Positions 51,867-61,670 of a DNA stretch of 64,000 nt are shown here, piece by piece. The stretch covers positions 27,471,085 through 27,535,084 of the forward strand of contig CM061069.1 in assembly GCA_030762895.1 (NCBI GenBank). The letters are read 5' to 3'. Every line of letters starts with the position of its first letter. Position 1 is the first letter of the stretch. Source of the DNA: Sophora flavescens. Its lineage: Eukaryota > Streptophyta > Magnoliopsida > Fabales > Fabaceae. The notes below the pieces were generated by a model. It searched no databases and was not told where the DNA came from. It worked only from the letters and a program-made list of their open reading frames with translations. The translations under genes and the position numbers were made by a program.

Positions 51867-53261
51867 ATGAGAAAGGAGCTTTGGAGGGATTTAGCTAAGA
51901 TAGCGCAAGATTTTAGTGGAGCATGGTTATTCACAGGAGAATTCAATGATGTCCTTGGTGCACATGATACGAGGGGAGATTGTTTTCCTCTTAAAGCCTC
52001 TTGTGATGATTTTAATCATTGGACTGCTGCAGGAAATTTTACTCACATTATCACCTGAGGTTCTCCCTTTGCTCGGTCTAATGGCAGGGGTGGGAGTGCT
52101 CACACTGAGAAAATATTAGATAGAGCTATTGTAAATGATTCTTGGCTTGCATACTGGAATGGTATTTCATGTTATACTCTAACCAAATGTCATTCATTTA
52201 TTGTCCTCTTATGATCATGCAGCATAAAGGCATGAAATCCAATCCATCTTCTTTCAAATGCTTTGATATGTGGGCTGAACACTCAGAATGTCAATCAATC
52301 GTTAAGGAAGCTTGGTCTGTTTCAATTGGTGGTTGTCCTATGTTTGTTTTTAAGCAGAAGTTAAAGATATTAAAAGCAAGATTTAAAATCTGGAATAAAC
52401 AGGTTTTTGGTGATGTAAATCAAAGGGTGGATAGTGCTTAGGAATTGGTGGATCAAGTTCAAAATCAGATTGCTCTAAATGGTTATTTTAATGATATTCA
52501 GGAGTAGGAATTACAGGCATAGAAAAATATGCAAAAAGCATTATCCACTGAAGAATCATTATGGAAGCAAAAGGAAAATTTGAAATGGTTTAGTTGCGGT
52601 GATAGGAATACAACATAATTTCACAAAACTGTAAGAATTAAAAGCTTTACCAAACAAATGTCTATTTTGAAGAATGGTGATGAGCTTCTTGAGGTTTCCA
52701 CTGATATTGAGCAGCATGTGTTGCAATATTACTCAGCCTTGTATGCTATAGAAAATCAATGTTCAGAAACTGGATTGATAGAAAACGTGATCCCTATTGT
52801 TGTCTCAGCTACAGATAATGCTATGTTGAATAATCTCCCAACATTTGATGAAGTTAAATGTGTTGTTTTCTCTATGAATGGTTCAAGTGCCCCTGGACCT
52901 GATGGTTTTGGTGGATCATTTTATCAAACTTTTTGCCATATTGTAGGTGAAGATCTATACAAGTCAGTTTTGCAGTTTTTCAAGCATAATTGGATATTCC
53001 CTGAATTGAACTCTAACCTGGTTACTCTTATTCCTAAGTTTACTGAAGCTGGCAGAATAGAGGATTATAGACCAATTTCTTTAGCAACCTTCCAGTTCAA
53101 AGTTATAACAAAGGTCTTGGCAGATAGGTTGCCCATTATTGCTCCTAAAATAGTCTCTCCTCAACAAAGAGGCTTTATTAAAGGAAGACAGATTTCTGAG
53201 TGTGTATGTATTACTTCAGAGGCTATAAACATGCTTGAGAATAAGTGTTTTGGTTGTTGGT
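51867..53261 (+). pseudogene. L1-type LINE fragment: endonuclease end and reverse transcriptase start
   Basis: The first part reads as the end of an APE-type endonuclease (WLFTGEFNDVLGAHDTRGD; across a stop, FARSNGRGGSAHTEK). The later frame (52658-53261) gives the LINE RT fingers and palm: SSAPGPDGFGGSFYQTFC, LVTLIPKFTEAGRIEDYRPI, KVITKVLADRLP and PQQRGFIKGRQI. Several stops and shifts separate them. The RT catalytic FADD region and everything downstream are absent because the Sirevirus-like LTR starts at 53262. In life such elements copy themselves by target-primed reverse transcription. Confidence 0.87.
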
Positions 53262-53961
53262 TGTGGCTTCTAGATACTCAAGAAGGGGGGTTGAATAGAG
53301 TATGGGTGATTTTTGAAAACTTTTCCTCTTTATGCAAAAACAGAAATTTTTCTAAACCTTTTGAAAAAGTTTTGTCAACCAACTAACCAAAACAAGTTTT
53401 TGCCAAATTAATTGATTCAAGACTTTGTTCTTTAACAAGAAAGATAGATGAAGAGATTAATTTCAGATATTTAACATTCACAAGTTACTCCTTAACAATT
53501 GCCTAAACATACATTCATCAATTAAAGCAATTAAAAGAGTTAAGGGATAGAGAGAAATGCAAACCGAGATTTTATCCTGGTTCAGCTACCTCCTCTAGTA
53601 ACCTACATCCAGTCCCCACAATTACTGTAAGTTTTTTCCACTAAATCAAAATCAATTACAAGATCCTTTACAAGCTTTAACTCTCAGTCAAAGCAATCTT
53701 GCAATTCCCAATAGTCCCTTCTACACTTGTCAAACCACCAAGAGTCATTTCTACTCTTGATCTACACAGAGAGAACACCTTTTCTCTAATATTCCTTTTG
53801 CAGTAAGAAAAGATTTTGATTCTGATTATAAGAAATCAAGTATTACAAATTGAAGCTCTAATAGAAATATTCAAGTATTCTCAATGAAAAGCTCTCTCGA
53901 TGAATTTCGTGTTTAATTTCAGTATTGAATGAATTGTTGTCCAAAAAGTGTTTTTACATGC

Positions 53962-53972
53962 CTTTATATAGT
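53962..53972 (-). promoter_or_regulatory. TATA-like box of the Sirevirus-like LTR
   Basis: CTATATAAAGG on the minus strand, about 85 bp downstream of the first ATCGAT motif. Confidence 0.55.
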
Positions 53973-54055
53973 AGCATATCAAAATAGATCCGTTGGGAAC
54001 ACTTCAGAAGTCAGTTAAGATCAAAACAAACTTTTTTTGAAAAATTCAGCTATTA

Positions 54056-54250
54056 GTCAATCGATTGTGTAATCGATGTATTAAACAAAGTTTCTATTTT
54101 TATAACTGAATACATCAATTTCTCAATCGATTGGTTTCTTGGAAATTCTTGATCTTGACCAATACATAGATGTGTATATAGATTGTGTTCTTTAGGAACA
54201 TAAGCATTCTCAGCCCAGAAGTCTTTACATCGATTGGTCAATCGATTGCA
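54056..54250 (-). repeat. U3 array of ATCGAT motifs
   Basis: CAATCGATTGTGTAATCGAT (54058-54077), CAATCGATTGG (about 54125), ACATCGATTGG (about 54229) and CAATCGATTGC (about 54240). The same motif forms the large array at 58410-59340 of this element. Confidence 0.7.
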
Positions 54251-54515
54251 TAATCATTTTCAAAAGAGAAACTTCAATATTTCTTTACATCAAAATCTAA
54301 TTTTGCTTGAGATGCCTTGTGATTCAACTTTGTGATTCTTCATCTTCAAGCATTCCTTCATGATCCTTCTTTTTATCCTTTGATCATTTTCATTCTTTTC
54401 CTTGCACTAATGATATCTTGTACAAACATTTAAGCTTGGCAAGTAGTTAGTGAATCAAAGTGTAATTCAAGTTAGTTTGGTCATTAATCAAAACACAATA
54501 GGGTCATTATCCACA

Positions 54516-54531
54516 AACTCCCCCTTTTTAA
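54516..54531 (-). other. Polypurine tract of the Sirevirus-like element
   Basis: Sense strand AATTAAAAAGGGGGAGTT against the LTR, preceded by GTTTGTCATC, the same junction style as at 21660-21686. Confidence 0.75.
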
Positions 54532-54959
54532 TTGATGACAAACTTACCATACTTTATATGTTCAATGATAAAATATGTAGGAAGTCAGTGTTATATTAGA
54601 GATCATTATGTAGCAGTGGTTTTATTTTTACTTTTACTCCCCCTGTCTAAGTGACAGTTCTTACACATTTTGGATCATGAATTAAGATCGGTTCATATAG
54701 TATAGTACTCTTTTTCTTCTCCCCCTTTGTCATTATCAAAAAGAAATAGTGGGAGATTTAAATCGCATATACAAGGTACATACTAACAATATTCATTTTA
54801 GAAACGAAGTTCATTTATTCATATGATTCAAACAGGAAGTACAATTCATTGATTTAATCAAAATATTGTTCAAAATATCAAAACAACAATCACTTATCAT
54901 TCAAAACAACCATCCTAACATCAAAACACAAACACTAAGAGGCCCTAAAAACTAAGCAT
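54532..54959 (-). other. 3' non-coding segment of the Sirevirus-like element
   Basis: AT-rich, with purine runs on the minus strand (AGGGGGAG near 54640 and 54720) that look like extra PPT-like tracts upstream of the true PPT, a known trait of Sireviruses. Confidence 0.5.
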
Positions 54960-56324
54960 CTTCATTTTTCCTTGGCTCTTCAGGGTGTTGTGTAGTCTCA
55001 GCTGCTTGAACATCAGGAATTCCTTCTTCCTCTGGTGCATTCTCAGTAGCAGCAACAGCAGCTTGCCTTGCCATTTACACATCTTCAGAAGTTGGAGTTA
55101 CGTCTGGAGGTGGAGGTGCAGTGATGGGGATGCCTAAATGTTGATGTATAATGGCCATCTGCACTTCAAGAGTATTGATCTTTAGACTCATGGAGTCTAA
55201 AGACCTCTTGATCATCAAGTTTTGCTTGTTTAGCCTTTGCTCAAATACTTCAATCATCTTGATTAGTCTATCCATCTTTGTGTTCATCTCATTGTTTTCC
55301 ATTGGAGCTCTTGAATCATCTCCATCTACTCTTACCCATTCTACATCAATATTTTTAGTAAGCTTCATCTTACTTATTGTTCCTTCACCAAACTTGTGAG
55401 TCACTTGCCTTGCTTGGAACCTCTCCTTATGTTCCATTGAGACTCCAAAGTTCTCAAGCAACATCACAATAAGTAGCTCCACTGATTTTACAATCTACCT
55501 TGTGCCTCATAATGATATAGCTCCGGCTGAGCTGTTTCTTCTCAATCATTGCCCACAGCATCAAAATGTCATTGTTGTGTAAAACAGCATCAAAATGTCA
55601 TTGTTCTATAACACAGCATGGTTACCTGACCTAGGCAACAATATCCTACATAACACATATTGCAGCAGCCTGTGCTGAACATGCATTGAGCTGATGTTGA
55701 TTAGTCTTCCTTCTTGTGCATTTTCAACCAAAAGAACCTTCTTAGCCTCTTCTTTGTCATAAGCCATCAACCAGGTACTTTCAGGTCCTATCCCAGCCAA
55801 ATTACTTCCCAAGTAATCCATCCCAGTAAATTGAGAAAACCAATCAAAAGTCATCTATATTCTCTTATTCTTAACTTCAGCAGAAAATCCTATATTGTAC
55901 ATCTCTAGAGTGCAATAAAATGCCTTTATCAAGGTTGGATATATATCACACTTTGTTTGTAGGAAATCACTCAGTTTATATTCTTCATGAATCTTGTGAA
56001 AAGTGAAGCCATTTTTCTCAAAGTAGTTAAAATCTACCGTTCTTGCTTCATGGGTATTTCTATGCTTAAAGTCATTCTTGTAAAGCATAATGTATTCTTC
56101 ATCAGAGAAATACCTTTTTAGTAACTCTATTTTAGCATTGAGATCCTCATACTCTTTTTCTTCATTTTCCCTTTTCCTCCTCTTTTGCTCAACCTTCTTT
56201 TTGGGTCCTTCCTTTGCCACCTTCTTCTTCATTTCTTTCTTCTTAGGTGCAGGTTTAGATGCCTCACCCACCTTTTCTTTTCCTTTTGCTTGCTTTTTCT
56301 TAGCAGGTTCCTTGATTTGTAGCT
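54960..56324 (-). pseudogene. Env-like ORF, C-terminal part
   Basis: One minus frame continues left from the solo LTR. It has a Lys/Glu-rich segment (PKKKVEQKRRKRENEEKEYE, about 56200), a globular part (FNYFEKNGFTFHKIHEEYKL, about 56020; FDWFSQFTGMDYLGSNLAGI, about 55845), then after a 29-bp local duplication near 55555-55615 a helical coiled-coil-like tail (MNTKMDRLIKMIEVFEQRLN, about 55290) and a Pro-rich stretch. Stops at 55855-55857 (TAG) and near 55075 break it. No clear signal peptide or membrane segment is seen, so an envelope role is only by position. Confidence 0.65.
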
Positions 56325-56329
56325 TTTCT
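56325..56329. repeat. Target-site duplication of the solo LTR (TTTCT, left)
   Basis: Matches TTTCT at 58138-58142. Confidence 0.85.
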
Positions 56330-57279
56330 TGTTATTTTGGCTTCTTAGACTCGAGAGGGGGGGGGGGCTGAATTGAGTTTTCAAAAACTTTACTTTTCAA
56401 ACCAGAGTTGCCTCAGGATCTTTTACAAAAACAGTGAAGGGCTTTTTATGAAATCTTGAATTGAAGGTGATGAGGATAAGAAAGATTGATTCAGAATTAA
56501 TAGATCACAGAATATGTTCAGGTTCCAAAACTCAGTAATAACAAAATACATAAACTGATTAAGCCTTTAAAGATTAAGAACAGGTTATGCAAGTTTCAGA
56601 TACAAGCATTAACAATCAAGAACAAACTTGCAGGTTTCAGTTTTAGTTCAGTTTCAGCAATCAAGAATGGTTTTGATCAACTCAGTTTTGAACATAGATA
56701 ACACAGACTTGATTACAATCAGACTCAGGATTCAATACAGTTTATACAGATCAAGAACAAAAATTATATTGAACTTTAAACATCAAAATCACAGGTTCTT
56801 GAACATAAATAGAAATTAAAGAGTTTGAGTTTAGAGATACCACACAACCAGATTTATCTTGGTTCAGTCACCACCACTGCGACCTACATCCAGTACCCAC
56901 TCCACCTGTGGGTTTTCACACACTAACACAACAAGCTTTAGCCAGGTATCTTGAAAAACCTTTACACCACAGAGCACTCCTTCACCTCGAGATACCACAC
57001 TCTTGTGAAGAGCCTCAATGTTCTTCCTTAGGGATACCTCACCCTAATCACTCAGAGAGACTCCCTCTCTCTTTACAATCAAATAGAACGGAAAATTGAT
57101 TCCTAACTCTCAATAGTCAGATATACAAATTGAAGCACTTATGAGTATTGAAACACTCTTTTCACAATAAGCTCAAGAAAAATGTTGAATGATTTTCACA
57201 ATCGATCTCTCAAATTGATTTCGTGTAATTCTGATATGTTGTGATATATGATTTTTGATAAAAGTGTTTCTTTGATCCA

Positions 57280-57290
57280 TATATATATAG
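57280..57290 (-). promoter_or_regulatory. TATA-like box of the solo LTR
   Basis: CTATATATATATGG on the minus strand. Confidence 0.45.
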
Positions 57291-57423
57291 GACACAGGTT
57301 ATAGTCGTTGGGATCAATTAAAACAGAATTGGATCTGATAACAGAATCTGTTTTCTTGATTCTGGTTCTTGAAATAAGATTTTACATTAGCGTTGTCTTC
57401 AATCCTCTGGGCTCGTAGTTGAT

Positions 57424-57745
57424 AGTAGACGAACTCCATATGCCACTTCATTGGACGGATACTCCTTTAACTGGTTGAACGTAACCTAGTAGACGAGCTC
57501 CATATGCCACTTCATTGGACGAATACTCCTTTAACTGGTTGAACGTAACCTAGTAGACGAGCTCCATATGCCACGTCATTGGACGAATCTTCTCATTAAG
57601 GATTTAGCAAGTCCAAAGACTTGTGTGGATGAACACTTCTGTCACTTTAGTGGACGAGCGCTTCTATCACTTGTGTGGACGAGCGATTCTGTCACTTTAG
57701 TGGACGAGCGCTTGTATCACATTAGTGGACTAGCGCTTCTGTCAC
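57424..57745 (-). repeat. U3 tandem array with AGTAGACGAG/TGGACGAG motifs
   Basis: Three 64-bp units start at 57424, 57488 and 57552 (AGTAGACGAGCTCCATATGC core). About five 27-32-bp units of CACTTTAGTGGACGAGCGCT type follow at 57600-57745. The motif vocabulary matches the U3 of the plus-strand LTR at 21888-22225, but the strand relation to transcription is opposite. Confidence 0.75.
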
Positions 57746-58137
57746 TTTCTTATTTCCAAAAATCATTTTCATTAATGAAAACTTATTCCTTTTAATGCAG
57801 GTTATGAAAATTGATTTTCTTCATGCATCTTTTTAGTTGAGCTATTTAGTAACTTAGAGATTTCTTTCTCTTACAAATCATTTAAGACTTAAATCTAAAA
57901 TTCTCCTTTAAGCTTGGTCTTGATGATCCTTTGATCTTTGACTTTGCTCTTTTGATTTCTACATTTGCAGCTCCTTGAATCCTTCAAATTCTTCTTTGAA
58001 TATTTTCCTTGAATTTGCTTAATGAACTTGTTGATCACTGCTTGATAACTGTCTATGCAATTTGACACTAAAACACTTGCACACACATTAAATTGTATTT
58101 GTCATATATCAAAATCTCTAAGTCATTGAGTCTTACA

Positions 58138-58142
58138 TTTCT
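58138..58142. repeat. Target-site duplication of the solo LTR (TTTCT, right)
   Basis: Matches TTTCT at 56325-56329. Confidence 0.85.
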
Positions 58143-58304
58143 TGCCTTTGAGAGGTTTAGGTTTTTTCCAATTTCTTTCCTCTTTGGGCGTGAAGGTGTG
58201 GTTATGGGGGAAATTTGTTGAGGTGTGGAGGATTGGGTTGAAGATGATGATGTAGAGTTGGAGGGAACATGTGTAGAAGGTCCAGTTTGCTTAACTCGTG
58301 CCAT
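58143..58304 (-). pseudogene. Env-like ORF, N-terminal part
   Basis: ATG at 58304-58302. The frame reads MARVKQTGPSTHVPSNSTSS and continues Ser/Thr/Pro-rich to KPRKE-like basic residues and KNLNLSKAR, where the solo LTR begins. A basic, Ser-rich N-terminus is common in Sirevirus third ORFs. A TATA-like box lies 85 nt upstream. Confidence 0.65.
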
Positions 58305-58388
58305 TTGAGTGAATTTCGAGCTCTGCTAAGGTTTTGGGTATTGAAAATTTGATTTGGAATTGTGAAAGATTTGGAGGGCAAAGCTGAG

Positions 58389-58397
58389 TATTTATAG
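58389..58397 (-). promoter_or_regulatory. TATA-like box upstream of the env-like ORF
   Basis: CTATAAATA on the minus strand, 85 nt before the ATG at 58304 and about 13 bp downstream of the ATCGAT array. Spacing fits a transcription start about 30 nt further and a short 5' UTR. Confidence 0.45.
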
Positions 58398-58409
58398 AAT
58401 TTTATCAGT

Positions 58410-59340
58410 CAATCGATGTACCAATCGATTTATTAAAGGTTTTCAGCTTGTTCAACACTTCAGCCAATGATGTACAAAGCATCGGGAATGAATTTTGAAG
58501 TGAGTCAATCGATGTTTCAATCAATGTATAGCCTTAGTCAGAGAGTTCAAAGTTCTGAATCTTGAACTCAATCGATGTGTAAATCGATGTATAATCTATG
58601 TCAGAGAGTACCAAGTTCTAAATCTTGAACTCAATTGATGTGTAAATCGATGTATAAGCTATGTCAGAGAGTCCAACAATGGCAATATACACATAATGAT
58701 GTACCAATCGATTTATTAAAGGTTTTCAGCTTGTTCAACACTTCAGCCAATGATGTACAAAGCATCAGGAATGAATTTTGAAGTGAGTCAATCGATGCTT
58801 CAATCAATGTATAGCCTTAGTCAGAGAGTTCAAAGTTCTGAATCTTGAACTCAATCGATGTGTAAATCGATGTATAATCTATGTCAGAGAGTACCAAGTT
58901 CTAAATCTTGAACTCAATTGATGTGTAAATCGATGTATAAGCTATGTCAGAGAGTCCAACAATGGCAATATACACATAATCGATGTAGGAATCGATGTAT
59001 AGGGCAAGTCAATGAGTCCCAACTTTTGGAAACTCCACTCAATCGATGTTACAATCGATTTATATATAGGGTTATCAATTTTAACCCAAGTAAATCGATG
59101 TAGCAATCGATACATAAACTCTTCCAGTGAGTAGTGTTTATTGATTGAGGGATTCAATCGATGTAGCAATCAATGTGCTATTGTTTCTAAGCCTAAAAAT
59201 CTTTGATCAATCGATGTAACAATCGATGTAAAGGTACGAAAATCAGATTTCTAGATTTATATATAGATTGCACAATCTGTGTACTAGTTTTGAGGTTTTG
59301 GTTTTAGCTTAAGCTAATCGGTTGTCAAATCGATGCACAG
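58410..59340 (-). repeat. Large ATCGAT motif array between pol and env-like ORF
   Basis: About 20 AATCGATGTA/CAATCGATTT motifs, often in pairs separated by 4-6 bp (for example CAATCGATGTAACAATCGAT near 59209), with CAGAGAGTNCAA phrases between them. It contains a 283-bp tandem duplication. No coding frame is supported. Confidence 0.8.
58415..58980. repeat. 283-bp tandem duplication inside the ATCGAT array
   Basis: Units start GATGTACCAATCGATTTATT at 58415 and 58698 and differ by only a few substitutions. Confidence 0.93.
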
Positions 59341-59382
59341 AGATCAACTATCAAACAATCATGCATTCAATCATACAAAACA

Positions 59383-60012
59383 TCAAACATAGGTTGGATC
59401 AATTATTCCTAATTCCCTTCTTATGTAATAGAAGCTTTCCTCAGCCAGTGGTTCAGTGAAAATATCAGCTAATTGCTTAGATGAATCAACATATTCAATA
59501 ACTATATCTCCACTTTGTATATGATCCCTTATGAAATGATGTCTTATTTCAATATGTTTAGTTCTAGAATGCATTATAGGATTCTTAGTTAGATTTATAG
59601 CACTTGTGTTGTCACATTTGATTGGCACTTTCTCTAAGAGAACACCATAGTCAAAGAGTTGTTGTTTCATCCAAAGGATTTGTGCACAACAACTTCCTGC
59701 TGCAACATATTCTGCTTCAGGAGTTGATAAAGCCACAGGTGCATAAGTCTCATCATAATCTATTCCTTCTTCTTGATTATAGCCTTTGGCTACTAATCTA
59801 GCCTTATTCCTTACTATGTTACCATTTTCATCAAGTTTGTTCCTAAACACCCATTTTGTAACAATTATTTGTTTATCCTTGGGTTGTGGAACAAGTTCCC
59901 AAACTTTATTTCTTTCAAACTGATTAAGTTGTTCTTGCATTGCCATAATCCAGTTTTCATCAACTATTGCATCATCTATAGTTTTAGGTTCAATTTGAGA
60001 TACAAAGGCCAT
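59383..60012 (-). pseudogene. Sirevirus-like RT start fused in frame to RNase H by internal deletion
   Basis: A single 209-codon frame. Residues 1-90 match the RT fingers (WVFRNKLDENGNIVRNKARL, then YNQEEGIDYDETYAPVA). The next residues are LSTPEAEYVAAGSCCAQILW, which belong to RNase H several hundred codons downstream in intact relatives, followed by IKCDNTSAINLTKNPIMHSR and a normal C-terminus. The palm with YVDD is therefore missing. The junction lies near 59737 at a Val-Ala pair both sides would have had, so microhomology-mediated deletion is likely. Confidence 0.88.
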
Positions 60013-60609
60013 GTTGTTACATGCATTTCACAAAGAATGTCTAGTAGTTACCCTTTTGAATATTTCACCAATAATGTTGTCTAGAGGGTGATTCCTTGCA
60101 ATTCTCCACTCCTTAGGTAGTTCCTCATATTGTTCCTCTGCTGGATTCTCTACAACTCCTTCCACTTTTGCATTGTCTTGCTTTTCTTCAAGTAGAGTTT
60201 CTTCCATGGTTTCTATAACATCATCAAGAATATCCTTTCCCGACCTTTTGGGGTTAGTTTCATCAAATGTAACATCTACAGATTATTCTATTGTAAACTC
60301 TAAAAGCTTTACTGGATAAAGAATAGCCTAGGAAAATACCTTCATCAGCTTTAGGATCAAATTTACCTAGATTATCCTTGCCATTATTTAGCACAAAACA
60401 CTTACAACCAAAGACATGAAAGTGAGCAATATTTGGTTTTCTACCCTTATACAATTCACATGGAGTTTTCTTCAATATTGGTCTAATCAAGACTCTATTT
60501 AGTACATAGCAAGCTGTACTAACAACATCTGCCCAAAAGTATTTTGGCACATTAGAGTCATTCAACATGGTTCTGGCAATCTCCTCAAGAGATCTATTTT
60601 TCCTTTCAA
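60013..60609 (-). pseudogene. Integrase C-terminus and RT linker
   Basis: The frame 60568-60263 reads FWADVVSTACYVLNRVLIRP, YELYKGRKPNIAHFHVFGCK-like residues and FDPKADEGIFLGYS, the conserved region after the integrase core. The Glu/Asp-rich linker towards RT (60260-60020) is broken by several stops. Confidence 0.8.
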
Positions 60610-61515
60610 CTACTCCATTTCGTTGTGGAGTTCTAGGTGCTGAAAAGTTGTGTTGTATATCATGTTCATCCAGAAGTTGTCAAATTCCTCATTTTGGAAT
60701 TCACCTCCATGATCACTCCTTATAGATACAATTTTCATGTCTTTCTCATTTTGTACAAGCTTAGCCATTTTCTTAAAAGCAGAAAAGGCTTCATTTTTAT
60801 GTTCTAAGAAATATGTCCAAGTACATCTAGAGAAATCATCAACAATCACAAGAGCATAAAGATTTCCACCAAAACTTTTTGTTCTAGAAGGACCAAAAAG
60901 ATCCATATGCAACAATTGTAAAGGCCTACTAGTTGAAACAATATTTTTAGCTTTGAAAGAAGTTTTCACTTGTTTTCCTTTTTGACAAGCATCACATAAA
61001 CCATCTTTCACAAACTTCTTCTTAGGTAAACCAATTACAAGTTCTTTGGAAATCAATTTGGTTAAGTGATCCATGTGAATATGAGCTATTCTCCTATGCC
61101 ATAGCCAATTTTCTTCTTCTTTTGAAATTAAGCAACATGCATCATTAGAAGATAAATTGTCTAGATCTAGCATATAGATGCTATTGACTCTATTTCCAAT
61201 CAACTTCATGTTCTTATCATGTCTAGATTCAATCATACACATGTTTGAGTTAAAGTCTACCTTATACCCTTTATCACAAAGTTGAATTATGCTTAGAAGA
61301 TTATGCTTGAGCCATTCAACATAGAGAACTCCTTCAATTTGAGTTGCTGGACTTTTTCCAATAGTGCCAACACCAAGTATTCTACCTTTGTTGTTGTCAC
61401 CATATGTTACATTTCCACCTTGTTTGGAAGTGAAGGAAGTGAATTTTGTGATGTCTCCAGTCATGTGTTTGGAGCAGTCACTATCTAAATACCAACTATA
61501 GCTTTTGGCCTTCAA
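60610..61515 (-). pseudogene. Sirevirus-like protease and integrase
   Basis: SWYLDSDCSKHMTGD (about 61495) is the protease active-site region with Ser-Asp where Gly is usual after D-S; this change may inactivate it. NWLWHRRIAHIHMDHLTKLI and CDACQKGKQ give the integrase zinc region. LLHMDLFGPSRTKSFGG (first Asp) and IRSDHGGEFQNEEF (second Asp) give the core. The frame breaks after NTTFQHLELHNEM near 60610, where the Glu-containing helix continues in another frame. The family resembles SIRE1 pol. Confidence 0.87.
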
Positions 61516-61670
61516 ACACGCCTACAAAACATATTTTAACCATTTGTCTTTGGTACCTAAATTTTGTTGGGTCCTTTGGTGTTAGTCATGACATAAGTTC
61601 CCTTAGGAACCCATATTTGTTTGACACTCATCCTTGAAGGATTTCTAAAGTAGCATGTAGAAGTAGTGTG

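Larger units (their letters stand above)
53262..54515 (-). repeat. 3' LTR of the Sirevirus-like element
   Basis: TGTGG...CCACA inverted ends, 1254 bp. The right end abuts the PPT. The left end interrupts the LINE frame. A TATA-like CTATATAAAGG lies on the minus strand at 53972-53962, and five ATCGAT motifs lie upstream of it (54056-54250). A GGGGGGTTGAAT block near 53285 is the reverse complement of the usual Sirevirus LTR end. Confidence 0.8.
56330..58137 (-). repeat. Solo LTR of another Sirevirus-like family
   Basis: 1808 bp, TGTTATTTTG...GAGTCTTACA with TTTCT target duplications on both sides, inserted in the env-like ORF. No internal region is present, so it arose by LTR-LTR recombination. 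It has the poly-G/TGAATTGAG end block (56355-56380), a minus-strand TATA-like run (57280-57290) and the U3 motif array at 57424-57745. Confidence 0.88.

Noticed and set aside
58410..59340. Interpretation of the ATCGAT array as a centromeric or satellite repeat
   Set aside because: Motifs are irregularly spaced with unique spacers, and the same motif is in the LTR of the same element, so an element-specific array is the simpler reading.
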